Below, one piece after another: positions 33,679 to 43,108 of a DNA stretch of 64,000 nucleotides. The DNA lies in NCBI RefSeq assembly GCF_007990755.1, contig NZ_BJXA01000006.1, positions 1 through 64,000 on the forward strand. The letters run 5' to 3'. Positions within the stretch are counted from its first letter, which is position 1. Every line of letters begins with the position of its first letter. Origin of the DNA: Nocardia ninae NBRC 108245. Its GTDB lineage: Bacteria > Actinomycetota > Actinomycetes > Mycobacteriales > Mycobacteriaceae. A program made the position numbers and the translations under genes. Under the pieces are notes generated by a model that saw only the letters and a list, made by a program, of their open reading frames with translations, was not told the DNA's origin and searched no databases.

Positions 33679-35822
33679 AGCAGTCTGCCGCCCGCAGTGC
33701 GGACACCGCCGAGGTCATGGACTACCACGCCCTCAACGCCATGCTGAACCTGTACGGCCCGAACGGCGAGATCCAGTTCGACAAGGACCGCGAGGCCGCG
33801 CATCAGTACTTCCTGCAGCACGTCAACCAGAACACCGTCTTCTTCCACAACCTGGAGGAGAAGCTGGACTACCTGCTGAAGGAGAACTACTACGAGCCGG
33901 AGGTACTGGACCAGTACAGCCGTCCGTTCGTCAAGCAGCTGTTCAAGCAGGCGTACGCCAAGAAATTCCGGTTCCCCACCTTCCTCGGCGCGTTCAAGTA
34001 CTACACCTCGTACACGCTGAAGACGTTCGACGGCAAGCGCTACCTGGAGCGGTTCGAGGACCGCGTCTGCATGGTCGCGCTCACCCTCGCCGCCGGTGAC
34101 GAGGTGCTCGCGGGCAAGCTGGTCGACGAGATCATCGACGGCCGCTTCCAGCCCGCCACCCCGACCTTCCTCAACTCGGGCAAGAAGCAGCGCGGCGAGC
34201 CGGTGTCCTGCTTCCTGCTGCGCATCGAGGACAACATGGAGTCCATCGGGCGCTCCATCAACTCCGCGCTGCAGCTGTCCAAGCGCGGCGGCGGTGTCGC
34301 GCTGCTGCTCAGCAACATTCGCGAGCACGGCGCGCCGATCAAGAAGATCGAGAACCAGAGCTCGGGCGTCATCCCGATCATGAAGCTGCTGGAGGACTCG
34401 TTCTCCTACGCCAACCAACTCGGCGCGCGCCAAGGCGCCGGCGCGGTGTATCTGCACGCGCACCACCCCGACATCTACCGGTTCCTGGACACCAAGCGGG
34501 AGAACGCGGACGAGAAGATCCGCATCAAGACCCTCTCGCTCGGCGTGGTGATCCCCGACATCACCTTCGAGCTGGCGAAGAAGAACGAGGACATGTACCT
34601 GTTCTCGCCGTACGACGTGGAACGCATCTACGGCAAGCCGTTCGCCGACATCGACGTCACCGAGAAGTACTACGAGATGGTCGACGACAAGCGGATCCGC
34701 AAGTCGAAGATCAAGGCGCGCGAGTTCTTCCAGACCATCGCCGAGTTGCAGTTCGAATCCGGTTACCCGTACATCATGTTCGAGGACACGGTGAACCGGG
34801 CCAACCCGATCGCGGGCAAGATCACCCACTCGAACCTGTGCTCGGAGATCCTGCAGGTGTCGACGCCGTCGGTGTTCAACGACGACCTGTCCTACGCCAA
34901 GGTGGGCAAGGACATCTCGTGCAACCTCGGGTCGCTCAACATCGCCAAGACGATGGACTCACCCGACTTCGCGCAGACCATCGAGACCTCGATCCGGGCG
35001 CTCACCGCGGTGTCGGACCAGACGCACATCTACTCGGTGCCCTCGATCGAGCAGGGCAACAACGAGTCGCACGCCATCGGCCTCGGCCAGATGAACCTGC
35101 ACGGGTACCTGGCTCGCGAGCGGGTGCACTACGGGTCCGAAGAAGGCATCGACTTCACCAACATCTACTTCTACACCGTGGTCTACCACGCGATTCGGGC
35201 GTCGAACCTGATCGCGAAGGAGCGCGGCACCTACTTCGGTGGCTTCCCCGAGTCCAAGTACGCCAGCGGTGAGTACTTCGACAAGTACACCGATCAGGTG
35301 TGGGAGCCGAAAACCGAGCGGGTGGCCCAGCTCTTCGCCCACGCCGGGGTGCAGATCCCGACGCAGGCCGACTGGCTCGAGCTCAAGGCCTCGGTCATGG
35401 AGCACGGCATCTACAACCAGAACCTGCAGGCCGTCCCGCCGACCGGGTCGATCTCCTACATCAACCACTCCACCAGCTCCATCCACCCGGTGGCGTCGAA
35501 GATCGAGATCCGCAAGGAAGGCAAGATCGGCCGCGTCTACTACCCGGCGCCCTACCTCGACAACGACAACCTCGAGTACTACGACGACGCCTACGAAATC
35601 GGCTACGAGAAGATCATCGACACCTACGCCGCCGCCACCCAGCACGTGGACCAGGGCCTGTCGCTGACCCTCTTCTTCAAGGACACCGCCACCACCCGCG
35701 ACCTCAACCGCGCGCAGATCTACGCGTGGCGCAAGGGAATCAAGACCCTCTACTACATCCGCCTGCGCCAAATGGCCTTGGAGGGAACCGAAGTCGAGGG
35801 TTGCGTGTCCTGCATGCTGTAG
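33633..35822 (+). CDS. nrdE: class Ib ribonucleoside-diphosphate reductase, alpha subunit
   Basis: A 729-residue NrdE that reduces NDPs to dNDPs. Visible are the ATP-cone-less N-terminus with [14 protein letters not shown], the active-site Cys segment [15 protein letters not shown], the finger-loop segment [34 protein letters not shown] and the C-terminal redox pair CVSCML. TTG at 33633 gives a ~28-residue lead before DYHALN similar to mycobacterial NrdE; ATG at 33717 is the alternative. The beta subunit nrdF is not downstream but at 49627 on the other strand. Confidence 0.95.
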   Translation: MATTTTAPAGKTARLEQSAARSADTAEVMDYHALNAMLNLYGPNGEIQFDKDREAAHQYFLQHVNQNTVFFHNLEEKLDYLLKENYYEPEVLDQYSRPFVKQLFKQAYAKKFRFPTFLGAFKYYTSYTLKTFDGKRYLERFEDRVCMVALTLAAGDEVLAGKLVDEIIDGRFQPATPTFLNSGKKQRGEPVSCFLLRIEDNMESIGRSINSALQLSKRGGGVALLLSNIREHGAPIKKIENQSSGVIPIMKLLEDSFSYANQLGARQGAGAVYLHAHHPDIYRFLDTKRENADEKIRIKTLSLGVVIPDITFELAKKNEDMYLFSPYDVERIYGKPFADIDVTEKYYEMVDDKRIRKSKIKAREFFQTIAELQFESGYPYIMFEDTVNRANPIAGKITHSNLCSEILQVSTPSVFNDDLSYAKVGKDISCNLGSLNIAKTMDSPDFAQTIETSIRALTAVSDQTHIYSVPSIEQGNNESHAIGLGQMNLHGYLARERVHYGSEEGIDFTNIYFYTVVYHAIRASNLIAKERGTYFGGFPESKYASGEYFDKYTDQVWEPKTERVAQLFAHAGVQIPTQADWLELKASVMEHGIYNQNLQAVPPTGSISYINHSTSSIHPVASKIEIRKEGKIGRVYYPAPYLDNDNLEYYDDAYEIGYEKIIDTYAAATQHVDQGLSLTLFFKDTATTRDLNRAQIYAWRKGIKTLYYIRLRQMALEGTEVEGCVSCML

Positions 35823-35844
35823 GAGACACACCCGATCCGTAACT

Positions 35845-35885
35845 CGCGAAAGCCTCAGTGCCATTGCCGCACTGAGGCTTTCGCG
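35845..35885 (+). terminator. 16-bp perfect hairpin ending nrdHIE
   Basis: CGCGAAAGCCTCAGTG (35845-35860) and its exact complement (35870-35885), 9-base loop, 22 bases after the nrdE stop. It may also serve the convergent gene at 35896. Confidence 0.85.
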
Positions 35886-35895
35886 GTCGAACGGT

Positions 35896-36375
35896 CTATG
35901 CGGTGCACGTCCAGACGTGGTACGGAGCGTCCGCTGCGTCGCCCCACGCCCGCCCGGTCAGTCGCTGCATCATCTCGAAGACGTAGTCCTCACCGAGCGG
36001 GGCGGGCGCCGCGACCTCCTCGGAGAGGCTGTCGCCGAACTCGTCGACCGGCACGCCTTCGGCATACATGATTCGGCGCACGGGTTTCCCGTCGACGTAC
36101 CACGCGAAGCCGTGCAATGTCGCGACACTGTTCGTCACCCAGGCCAGCGTGCGGCCGGTGGATGTAAGTGCCAGTGCTGCTTCATCATTGAAGGCCGCGC
36201 GAAGGGCAGGATCGGCGATGAAGGTCCAGCCGTCGAGCTCGGTGATGCCATAGTCGCAGGGTCGCCGATGCACGGTGTCCAGGTCGACGGTTTCACCGGT
36301 GTCCTGTGGTTGTCCGGGTAGCCGAGCCGGATCCAACGATCCCTCGACGATCAAGCCGTTCACTTTCCAGCCCAC
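35896..36375 (-). CDS. hypothetical protein, DUF6461-like
   Basis: A 159-residue soluble protein with YGITELDGWTFIAD, LTSTGRTLAWVTNSVATLHGFAWYVDGKPVRRIMY and a C-terminal GEDYVFEMMQRLTGRAW. This arrangement recalls the actinobacterial DUF6461 family of unknown role. GTG at 36375 is used because GAGGAAAGG lies about six bases upstream; TTG at 36381 is possible. Confidence 0.6.
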   Translation of the reverse strand: MGWKVNGLIVEGSLDPARLPGQPQDTGETVDLDTVHRRPCDYGITELDGWTFIADPALRAAFNDEAALALTSTGRTLAWVTNSVATLHGFAWYVDGKPVRRIMYAEGVPVDEFGDSLSEEVAAPAPLGEDYVFEMMQRLTGRAWGDAADAPYHVWTCTA

Positions 36376-36446
36376 GTTCAACCTTTCCTCATGCCTGCCT
36401 TAGCCCGCCGTCGTGGACATCCTGCCAGTCGATTTCGGCACGGGCG

Positions 36447-37058
36447 CTAGGTAGAGCTGGGTGGTAAGGCACCTGAAGTCAAGGCAGCGGTGGCGGACTG
36501 TGCGACCGCGTTGGCGAGAACTGTTGTGCGGGTGGGGTCTTCGTCCAGCATGATCTGCCAGGCGAAGAGCGGGCCCAAGAGCAGGGCGTGCACGAGGGCG
36601 GGGTCGGGGCGGTGCGGTAGTTCGCCGCGCGCTACCGCACGGTCGAGCAGTGTGGTGATGACCGAACGTTCCACGGCGAGATAGGAATCGGTGAAGCGGA
36701 CCGCCAGCGCCGAATCGGCGTGGATGTCGGCGAGCAGCCCGGCCATCACACCGGCGGCGGACTGGGCGAGCTGGTCGCTGATTCGGGTGACCAACTCGGT
36801 GATGTCGCCGCGTAGTGAGCCGGTATCGGCCGGTGGGGCCTCGTCCAGGTCGTGCAGCAGGACAGCGAAGATCATCTCCTGTTTGGTCGCATACCTGCGG
36901 TAGATCGCCGCCTTGCTGATCTCGGCGCGCGCGGCCACGGCATCGACGGTGAGCGTCGCGTAACTCTGCTCGGCCAGCAGCGATCGGACCGCAGCGGCGA
37001 TGGCGTGATCTACCCGACTATCCCGAGGACGCCCTCCCGCTTGTTTCGGTTTCGACAT
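36447..37058 (-). CDS. TetR-family regulator with adjacent 38-bp palindromic operator
   Basis: A 203-residue repressor. Helix-turn-helix at ~10-57 (SRVDHAIAAAVRSLLAEQSY, AVAARAEISKAAIYRRYATK), C-terminal domain of the TetR_C_11 type (SYLAVERSVITTLLDRAVARGEL). The ATG at 37058 fits the family; the frame further upstream runs through the operator and is not coding. Divergent from the membrane protein gene at 37146. Confidence 0.88.
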   Translation of the reverse strand: MSKPKQAGGRPRDSRVDHAIAAAVRSLLAEQSYATLTVDAVAARAEISKAAIYRRYATKQEMIFAVLLHDLDEAPPADTGSLRGDITELVTRISDQLAQSAAGVMAGLLADIHADSALAVRFTDSYLAVERSVITTLLDRAVARGELPHRPDPALVHALLLGPLFAWQIMLDEDPTRTTVLANAVAQSATAALTSGALPPSST

Positions 37059-37067
37059 GCTGGCATC

Positions 37068-37105
37068 ATACGAGACTGTCAGTATCGATACTGACAGTCT
37101 CGTAT
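37068..37105. promoter_or_regulatory. perfect 38-bp palindromic operator
   Basis: ATACGAGACTGTCAGTATC followed by its exact reverse complement, centred on ATCGAT between 37086 and 37087, in the 87-base gap between the divergent TetR and membrane-protein genes. It is long enough for two TetR dimers or one dimer with extended contacts. Confidence 0.88.
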
Positions 37106-37145
37106 CTGATCGCGGCGTTTGCCTGGTCAGACAGATGGAGGACAC

Positions 37146-37637
37146 ATGGAACTCACCGAACAGCGCATCTCCGCCGGCTGGAGAGGCATGCGATCGACCA
37201 AGGTCGCCGGCTGGATAGCCACCGCCTTCGGCGCCGTGCACATCGTTCTCTCCCCGGTGGGCGTCCGCGACACGTGGTCGCAGGCCGTGTCGGACGGCTG
37301 GTGGAACACCTTCACCCTCGATGAGTCGACCACCCTCGCCCAATACGAACGCTCCGAAGCACTCTGGATCTCCCTCGCCAGCTTCGGCGTCCCCATCTTC
37401 GTCCTCGGCTGCTACATCCTCTGGTCAGCCCGCCAAAACCACCGCGTACCAGGATGGATCGGCTGGCTAATCCTCATCTGGGCCCTACTCCTGACCACCG
37501 CAGTCCCCGCGTCCCCCGCCTGGGCCCTCCTGCTATGCGGTGCTTTCCTTATCCTCGGTGACAGCAAGAAAACCACCCCCACCTTCCCTCTCGGCACTGA
37601 CGCAGAAGGTTCCGCACTGAGCAGCATGTCGCGCTGA
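37146..37637 (+). CDS. four-helix membrane protein, DUF6463-like
   Basis: A 163-residue integral membrane protein with helices around WIATAFGAVHIVLSPVG, LWISLASFGVPIFVLGCYI, VPGWIGWLILIWALLLTTA and AWALLLCGAFLIL. GGAGGACAC precedes the ATG. It is the only candidate target of the divergent TetR. Efflux or stress-envelope functions are conceivable; nothing specific is visible. Confidence 0.7.
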   Translation: MELTEQRISAGWRGMRSTKVAGWIATAFGAVHIVLSPVGVRDTWSQAVSDGWWNTFTLDESTTLAQYERSEALWISLASFGVPIFVLGCYILWSARQNHRVPGWIGWLILIWALLLTTAVPASPAWALLLCGAFLILGDSKKTTPTFPLGTDAEGSALSSMSR

Positions 37638-37698
37638 GGAATTCAGCGGAAACACGGCTGGGCAGCACACCGAACCCATGAGCCGTCGGTCGACCGAT

Positions 37699-37740
37699 CA
37701 CGGAGACCTGGTGGTGGCACGGCGCCGCCACCAGGCCGTG
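37699..37740 (+). terminator. hairpin downstream of the membrane protein gene
   Basis: CCTGGTGGTGGC pairs with GCCGCCACCAGG, with CACGG/CCGTG extending the stem after a short bulge; 60 bases after the stop. Confidence 0.55.
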
Positions 37741-37844
37741 ATCCCCTGTCCAACAGGGTCTCTCGAATACCGCCAGTCAAAAACTACGATCGTCATGGCC
37801 GCGCCTGGCCGCCACTCAGCAGTGCCAATGCATGGTGATTTCCC

Positions 37845-38729
37845 GTGATCTCCATGCCTCGGTTACCGGGGTCTGGACACATCAATACGGTTGCCTGGAA
37901 AGACGATCACCTGCATGGTGACAATGTGCGAGCGGTAGGGGTGGACGATGCGGGATTCATTGTGCGAGAAGGGTCGCTGAGCGCGGTGCAGCCTGAGTTC
38001 GTCCCGGTCGTGGATCGGGCACGTTCGCTGATTGCCGAGAGCTTCAGCGTTCGCCGGATGCACAGCGCCTACCTGTACGGCAGCGTCCCCCGCGGCACCG
38101 CCATACCGGCACTCTCGGACCTCGATCTGCTGATCGCGCTACGTGACGAACCCACTGACGGTGACCGCTCGGCCGCCGACGATCTCGCCGTAGCCCTCGA
38201 TGCCTTCTCTCAGATCAATGGCGTCGGAATAGAGCTCGCCAGCACGTCGAAGTTGTTGAGTGAGCTGGAACGGTACAACCTTGGTTGGTTCGTCGCGTGC
38301 TTGTGCACTCCGCTACTCGGCGAGGATCTTGCCCGGCAACTTCCTCGATATCGGCCGACCACGATGCTGGCCCGGGAGACCAACGGGGATCTCCCCGACG
38401 CGATCGCGTCCTGGCGCGACCAGCGCGTCGCAGGACTTACCACCGCCCAGTCCTTGCGTCTCAGCCGATCCGCCGCCCGCCGAATCGTGCGCACCGGCTT
38501 GACCCTGGTGATGCCGCAATGGGGCGGCTGGACAAGTGATCTCGAACTATCGGCCGAGATCTTCGCCCATTACTACCCGGAACGCGGAACGCAGATGCGG
38601 CTTGCTGCTACCACCGCACGCACTCCGACCGCCGACTGCGCCGTTCTGGATCTCCTCATCGACGACCTCGCCGACTGGTTGGCGATCGAGTACCTCCGTG
38701 TCCACGGAGCGAAGACCCCGCGACCCTGA
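37845..38729 (+). CDS. nucleotidyltransferase-fold protein
   Basis: A 294-residue protein with a Pol-beta-type nucleotidyltransferase domain at ~75-150 (YLYGSVPRGTAIPALSDLDL, i.e. GSxxRG followed by the metal-binding DLDLL). A helical C-terminal domain with SLRLSRSAARRIVRTGL follows, similar in layout to aminoglycoside adenylyltransferases. There is no adjacent HEPN gene, so it is not a clear MNT-HEPN toxin pair. The start is GTG at 37845 or ATG at 37854. Confidence 0.7.
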   Translation: MISMPRLPGSGHINTVAWKDDHLHGDNVRAVGVDDAGFIVREGSLSAVQPEFVPVVDRARSLIAESFSVRRMHSAYLYGSVPRGTAIPALSDLDLLIALRDEPTDGDRSAADDLAVALDAFSQINGVGIELASTSKLLSELERYNLGWFVACLCTPLLGEDLARQLPRYRPTTMLARETNGDLPDAIASWRDQRVAGLTTAQSLRLSRSAARRIVRTGLTLVMPQWGGWTSDLELSAEIFAHYYPERGTQMRLAATTARTPTADCAVLDLLIDDLADWLAIEYLRVHGAKTPRP

Positions 38730-38843
38730 GCGTTCCCGCGCACGAGTGGAGAAACCTACCTGGGCGGAGAAATTGTGCGGCCCGGCCGTGAGCCAACGGC
38801 CGGGGCACGCCTGTTTCCCCCGCTAGCGGTTGCGGTCAGGAAC

Positions 38844-39110
38844 TCAGGCAGGAGGGGGCGGGCAGGGCTTGCCGTCGAGGTCGGACGGGGGCGGCAGCGG
38901 GCGGCCGTCGGGGCCGAGGGGTGGGGGCAGGGGCTTGCCGTCGGCGCCCAGCGGTGGGGGCACGCATCCGTTGTTCGACGGGGCGGCCTGCTGGTCCAGT
39001 TGTACGTGCAGACCTGGTGCGGCGGGGGTGGCGGCGGCCGATCCGGCGGCGATCAGGCCGGAGCCCATGATCGCGGCGGACGCGACGACGATGGCCGTGC
39101 GGAGTCTCAT
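38844..39110 (-). CDS. small secreted proline-rich protein
   Basis: 88 residues: signal peptide (MRLRTAIVVASAAIMGSG..., cleavage near AAATPA) and a short mature part of Pro-rich repeats with the unit PPPLGxDGKPL three times and two Cys. It resembles the secreted proteins at 441-1989 in style but not in upstream sequence. Role unknown; envelope location inferred. Confidence 0.65.
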   Translation of the reverse strand: MRLRTAIVVASAAIMGSGLIAAGSAAATPAAPGLHVQLDQQAAPSNNGCVPPPLGADGKPLPPPLGPDGRPLPPPSDLDGKPCPPPPA

Positions 39111-39241
39111 AGAAATTCCTGTCTCGAATGCTGTTGTCTTTCATGGCTTTAGACGTGCAGCATCCGAGACGGTTCCATGGCGATGGAGAATGTGTCCGGC
39201 GTCACATTCCTGACGGTCTGCTCTTGCCTCGTCGCGCGAAC

Positions 39242-39278
39242 GCGTTAGGCGGTCACCTCCGGGGCGACCGCCTAACGC
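39242..39278 (-). terminator. 13-bp perfect hairpin after the LLM oxidoreductase
   Basis: GCGTTAGGCGGTC (39242-39254) and its complement (39266-39278), 7 bases past the stop of 39285-40277. Confidence 0.75.
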
Positions 39279-39284
39279 ACACAC

Positions 39285-40277
39285 TCAGCGCAGAGCGGGC
39301 GCGACCTCGCGCTCGAACAGCTCGATACCCGAGGTGTCGTAGGCCGACTCGGGGAAGTTGAAGATGGCGTAGCCGAGGCCGAGATCCCGTATGGCGGACA
39401 GCTTTTCGATGACCTGCTCCGGGGTGCCGGTGGCGGCGGAGGTGCGGAACATGCCGTCGACGTAACCCTTGGCCTGATCGTCGCCGATCGCCGGGACCAA
39501 CTTTGCCTGGATCGCCGAAAGACGTTCTTCGACCTCGGCTTCCGTGGCAGCGAGCACCGCGTTGAAGTTCGAGGAGCGCACGATGGCGTCGAAATCGGTG
39601 CCGACGTCGGCGCAGTGGGCGCGCAGGATCTCGGACTTCTGCGTGAACTCTTCCGGCACATTGCTGAAGTTGGTGTACTGGGCGTACTTCGCCGCGATCC
39701 GCAGCGTCTTCTTCTCACCGCCGCCCGCGATCCACAGCGGAATCCCGCCTTCCTGCAACGGAAGTGGCCGCACGATGGCACCGTCGACCTGGTAGTGGAC
39801 GCCGTTCAACGTGGCCTTGCCCTCGGTCCAGGCCTGCCGGAAGATCTGCACGCCCTCGTCGAGCCGGGCGAGCCGTTCGCCTGCCGTCGGGAACCCGTAA
39901 CCGTAAGCGCGCCATTCGTGTTCGTACCAGCCGCCACCGATGCCCATCTCGACCCGGCCGCCGGAGATCAGGTCGACGGTCGCGGCGACCTTCGCCAGAT
40001 ACGCCGGATTGCGGTAGCTCATCGCGGTGCACATCTGCCCGAGCCGGATCCGCGAGGTGGACGCCGCGAACGCCGACATGAGCGTCCACGCCTCGTGCGT
40101 CGCCTCCTCGGTCGGCACCGGAACCGTGTGGAAGTGGTCGTACACCCACAGCGACTCCCAGATGTCACCGGCGTCCGCGCGTTGCGCGAGGTCCCGCATC
40201 ACCCGCCACTGCTCCGCCGGTTCGATACCAACCAGGTCGTGCCGCCAGCCCTGCGGGATGAAGATGCCGAAGCGCAC
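39285..40277 (-). CDS. LLM-class F420-dependent oxidoreductase
   Basis: A 330-residue TIM-barrel luciferase-like enzyme. MRFGIFIPQGW start, SLWVYDHFHTVPVP, RIRLGQMCTAMSYRNPAYLAKVAATVDLISGGRVEMGIGGGWYEHEW (the family's core), IPLWIAGGGEKKTLRIAA. Actinobacterial members of this branch use coenzyme F420. It stands alone; substrate unknown. Confidence 0.88.
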   Translation of the reverse strand: MRFGIFIPQGWRHDLVGIEPAEQWRVMRDLAQRADAGDIWESLWVYDHFHTVPVPTEEATHEAWTLMSAFAASTSRIRLGQMCTAMSYRNPAYLAKVAATVDLISGGRVEMGIGGGWYEHEWRAYGYGFPTAGERLARLDEGVQIFRQAWTEGKATLNGVHYQVDGAIVRPLPLQEGGIPLWIAGGGEKKTLRIAAKYAQYTNFSNVPEEFTQKSEILRAHCADVGTDFDAIVRSSNFNAVLAATEAEVEERLSAIQAKLVPAIGDDQAKGYVDGMFRTSAATGTPEQVIEKLSAIRDLGLGYAIFNFPESAYDTSGIELFEREVAPALR

Positions 40278-40401
40278 AGATTTCTCCTTCGTGTATGTAC
40301 CCCAAACCTAACCAATCATCCCGTGATGGGCCGACCGAGGCGCGGTGACAGGCGCAACGCTGGTCGCGCGGGACGGGGTGGGGGAGCGGTCGGCCGGTTG
40401 A

Positions 40402-41133
40402 TCAAGCTGCTGGTTTCTCCCAGACGGAGACGTGCTTGCGGCTTTCGTGGGTGAAGGGGGTGCGGGTCCAGTCTGTCCAGCGGTGGCGTAGGCGGAGGCC
40501 GGCGAGTTGGGCCATCAGGTCCAGTTCGGCGGGCCATACGTAGCGGAACGGGATGGATCGGAATTCGCCGCGGCCGTCGATCACTTCGATGTAGTTGGAG
40601 CTCATCTGCTGGGTGGCGACGTCGTAGTGGTCGAAGGCCCAGCGGGTGGGGCTGCGCTGGAACGGGACCATGGTCTGGCCGGGTGGCAGACTGCGCAGGT
40701 CGGGAACGCCGACCTCGATGACGAAGCAGCCGCCGGGTGCGAGATGGGTTGCGGCGTTGGCGAAGCAGGCGACCTGATCGGCTTGGGTGGTCAGGTTCAT
40801 GATGGTGTTGAACACGAGGTAGGCGACGGAGAATGGGCCGTCCACGCGGGTGGTCGCGAAGTCGCCGATCGTGACATCGAGCGCGTCGCCGCCGGGCTTG
40901 GCGCGCAGCCGGGCGACCATCGCCTGCGACAGGTCGATGCCGTGCACCGGGACGCCGCGGCGCGCGAGCGGTAGCGCGATGCGGCCTGTGCCGATGCCGA
41001 ACTCCAAGGCTCGGCCGCCGTCGGCGAGCTCCGCGAGGAGGTCGACAGCCGGTCCGACGACGTCCGGTTCGAACATCGCTGCAGACGACTCGTCGTACCG
41101 TGCCGCTACCTGCTCGCCGAAGTGATCGTCCAT
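40402..41133 (-). CDS. SAM-dependent methyltransferase
   Basis: A 243-residue class I methyltransferase with SAM motif ALEFGIGTGRIALPLARRG (~42-60), the acidic residue in VHGIDLSQAMV and motif III APGGCFVIEVGVP. It starts at ATG 41133 (MDDHFGEQ). It lies 238 bases from the glycosyltransferase on the same strand; a shared tailoring role is possible but not shown. Confidence 0.85.
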   Translation of the reverse strand: MDDHFGEQVAARYDESSAAMFEPDVVGPAVDLLAELADGGRALEFGIGTGRIALPLARRGVPVHGIDLSQAMVARLRAKPGGDALDVTIGDFATTRVDGPFSVAYLVFNTIMNLTTQADQVACFANAATHLAPGGCFVIEVGVPDLRSLPPGQTMVPFQRSPTRWAFDHYDVATQQMSSNYIEVIDGRGEFRSIPFRYVWPAELDLMAQLAGLRLRHRWTDWTRTPFTHESRKHVSVWEKPAA

Positions 41134-41371
41134 AGCCGGAACGTACCGCGCCGAATGCGCACGGCGCACGTGCTTTTCACGCGGTCGTGTCGAGGGTGCC
41201 CGGCTCGCGGGTATCCACTCGCCCCGCGACGTCGGTGTGCCGACCGCTATGTCGTCGGTGTGGCGAGCCGACTGCGTGCAGCGGCCGCCGAACGGGCAGT
41301 AGGTTCATACGGTTACATCGCAGCGCGCCGAACGGTCAGCGGTGTGCGACTATGCGTTCGATCCCGACCGA

Positions 41372-42769
41372 TCAACGATCACGACGCTGCCAAGTCGTCC
41401 AGTACTGATCATCGGTAGGCGGAGAATCCTTGGGCGGCAGGACAATCGGGTCCGGCTCGGGCGTGATCTCCGGCGCCACCTCGTTCGTCGGATAAACGTG
41501 CGAACTGTGCGTCGGCGTAGTTCCGGTCCACGCGGTGTGTTCGATCGCGTGCCCGGCGAAGTGCAGTTCCAGCAGCTCGGCACCGCGCAATGTGCCGCCC
41601 GCAGCGGCAAATCCGGCGGCCACCCGGGCCGCACCGTCCCGGCAGGTCATCGCCTTTTCGATCCCGGCGCGCAGGTGCGCGACAGTGAGCCGCTTGGCGG
41701 ACAGCCAGGTGCCCGCCGCATTGGTGACCACCCGCCGCGCGACCTCGGACTGGCTCCGCCCGAACGGCACCACACACACCGGAACCCCTGCGGCCAAAGC
41801 CTTTTGGGTAATGCCCATACCGCCGTGTGTGACCACGACAGCAGCCCGATCCAGCAACAGATGGTGTGGCACGAACTGTTCGACCCGCGCGTTCGGCGGA
41901 ACAGTCAACGTCGCGGCGTCGACGGCGCCCGCGGTGACGACGGTGTACAGCCCACTGTCGGCCAGCGCGTCCATCGCGACCTGCGCGAGTCTGCCGTCGT
42001 CCTGGAACTCGGTCGAACAGGTGACCACTGCCAGCGGCCGGTCGATCTCGTCGAGCCAGCTCGGTGGCTCGGCGTCCGGCGCCCATAGGCCCGGCCCGAT
42101 CTGGTGCACCGTCGGCGGCCAGTCGCTGTGCACGTCGTCGAACGGCGGCGCGGTGAAGTTGAGCGTCAGCGTGGGCTGGCGCAGGTAGTCCTCGGTGTTG
42201 TCCAGCGGATCCAGTCCGTAGTACTGGCGCATGTGATTGAGCTGCGGCAGCACTTCGTTCCATCGCCGGGTGAGAAACCAGCGCAAGCTGCGGTCGCGGA
42301 CCCGGCCGAGCAGGTCCGTCTGCGGTCTCAACCCAGGTCCGAACGGTGGCGAGTCGCGCGAGGGGATCGGCAGCAGCATCGCGGCCCACGATGCCCACGG
42401 CAGCCCACTGGCCGAGGCCAGGATCTGCGCGCCGGGTGCGGTGACGTCGATCAGCAGCGCGTCCGGCCGCTCGGCGATGATCGCGCTGCGCAGGGCCTGG
42501 ATCTCGTCCGGGATGCGGGCGACCAGCGCGCGGACGGCTGCGCGCAGGGCCGGGATCCGCGACGTGGTCGCCCAGTCGTCGAGCGTGTTCGCCGCCAGCG
42601 TGGGCGGCAGTTCGCGCACGGTGATGCCGAACGGATCCAAGGCCTCTCGGCTGCCGGGCAGTGTCAGCACGGTCACCTCGTGGCCGCGCGATACCAGCTC
42701 AGCCAGAACCGGTGCGACCGGATACAGGTGTCCTTTGGCCGGTGACGTGAACGCCAGTATTTTGGTCAT
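41372..42769 (-). CDS. UGT/MGT-type glycosyltransferase (GT-B, family 1)
   Basis: A 465-residue glycosyltransferase. The N-terminal acceptor domain starts KILAFTSPAKGHLYPVAPVL with the catalytic-type His in GHLYP; the C-terminal donor domain has VVVTHGGMGITQKALAAGVP (the HGG motif) and VPFGRSQSEVARRV. A ~50-residue Pro/Thr-rich C-terminal extension (TPEPDPIVLPPKDSPP) is unusual. ATG at 42769 chosen; the frame to 43015 lies in the leader of the divergent zinc-ribbon gene. Homologues glycosylate macrolides, flavonoids or sterols. Confidence 0.87.
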   Translation of the reverse strand: MTKILAFTSPAKGHLYPVAPVLAELVSRGHEVTVLTLPGSREALDPFGITVRELPPTLAANTLDDWATTSRIPALRAAVRALVARIPDEIQALRSAIIAERPDALLIDVTAPGAQILASASGLPWASWAAMLLPIPSRDSPPFGPGLRPQTDLLGRVRDRSLRWFLTRRWNEVLPQLNHMRQYYGLDPLDNTEDYLRQPTLTLNFTAPPFDDVHSDWPPTVHQIGPGLWAPDAEPPSWLDEIDRPLAVVTCSTEFQDDGRLAQVAMDALADSGLYTVVTAGAVDAATLTVPPNARVEQFVPHHLLLDRAAVVVTHGGMGITQKALAAGVPVCVVPFGRSQSEVARRVVTNAAGTWLSAKRLTVAHLRAGIEKAMTCRDGAARVAAGFAAAGGTLRGAELLELHFAGHAIEHTAWTGTTPTHSSHVYPTNEVAPEITPEPDPIVLPPKDSPPTDDQYWTTWQRRDR

Positions 42770-42937
42770 ACGACAGGCTAACTTGTAGCTAATAGCTTCG
42801 TCACCCGTCTGGCCATGCGTTATCGGCCATAGAGCCGGATCGTTGCATGTGGTTTGATGAGGACTTTGCGCTTGATGAGACCGGTTTTCGACCGTTTGAC
42901 CAGTAGTCGGTCTGTTGGCTGTCGGCGGAGGAGGCGC

Positions 42938-43108
42938 ATGGTCCGCAAAGTCCTCGAACGCATGACTCGTCCTCAGCAAATCACTGGCTGCCCGTGCTGG
43001 GCATGTCGGTTTCACGGACCGCTGCTGTCGATGAACCGCTGCCGTCGCTGCGGCCCGAAATTCATTGGCGTCGGCCGGGTAGTCCGAGTCATGCTCGAAC
43101 GCACATGA
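42938..43108 (+). CDS. 56-residue zinc-ribbon protein coupled to the HAD-like gene
   Basis: The small ORF starts at ATG 42938 after a strong GGAGGAGGCGC site and ends in TGA that overlaps the next gene's ATG (ATGA). It has two CxxC knuckles (CWAC and CRRC) 13 residues apart, as in zinc ribbons, and basic flanks (RKVLERMTRPQQ, FIGVGRVVRV). A 13-bp inverted repeat (42858-42870 and 42944-42956) brackets its start and could hide or expose the ribosome-binding site. Function unknown; a nucleic-acid or regulatory role would fit. Confidence 0.55.
   Translation: MVRKVLERMTRPQQITGCPCWACRFHGPLLSMNRCRRCGPKFIGVGRVVRVMLERT

Noticed and set aside
37845-38729. MNT-HEPN toxin-antitoxin pair
   Set aside because: The nucleotidyltransferase motif is present, but no HEPN-type gene (Rx4-6H) is adjacent; the larger size is closer to adenylyltransferases.
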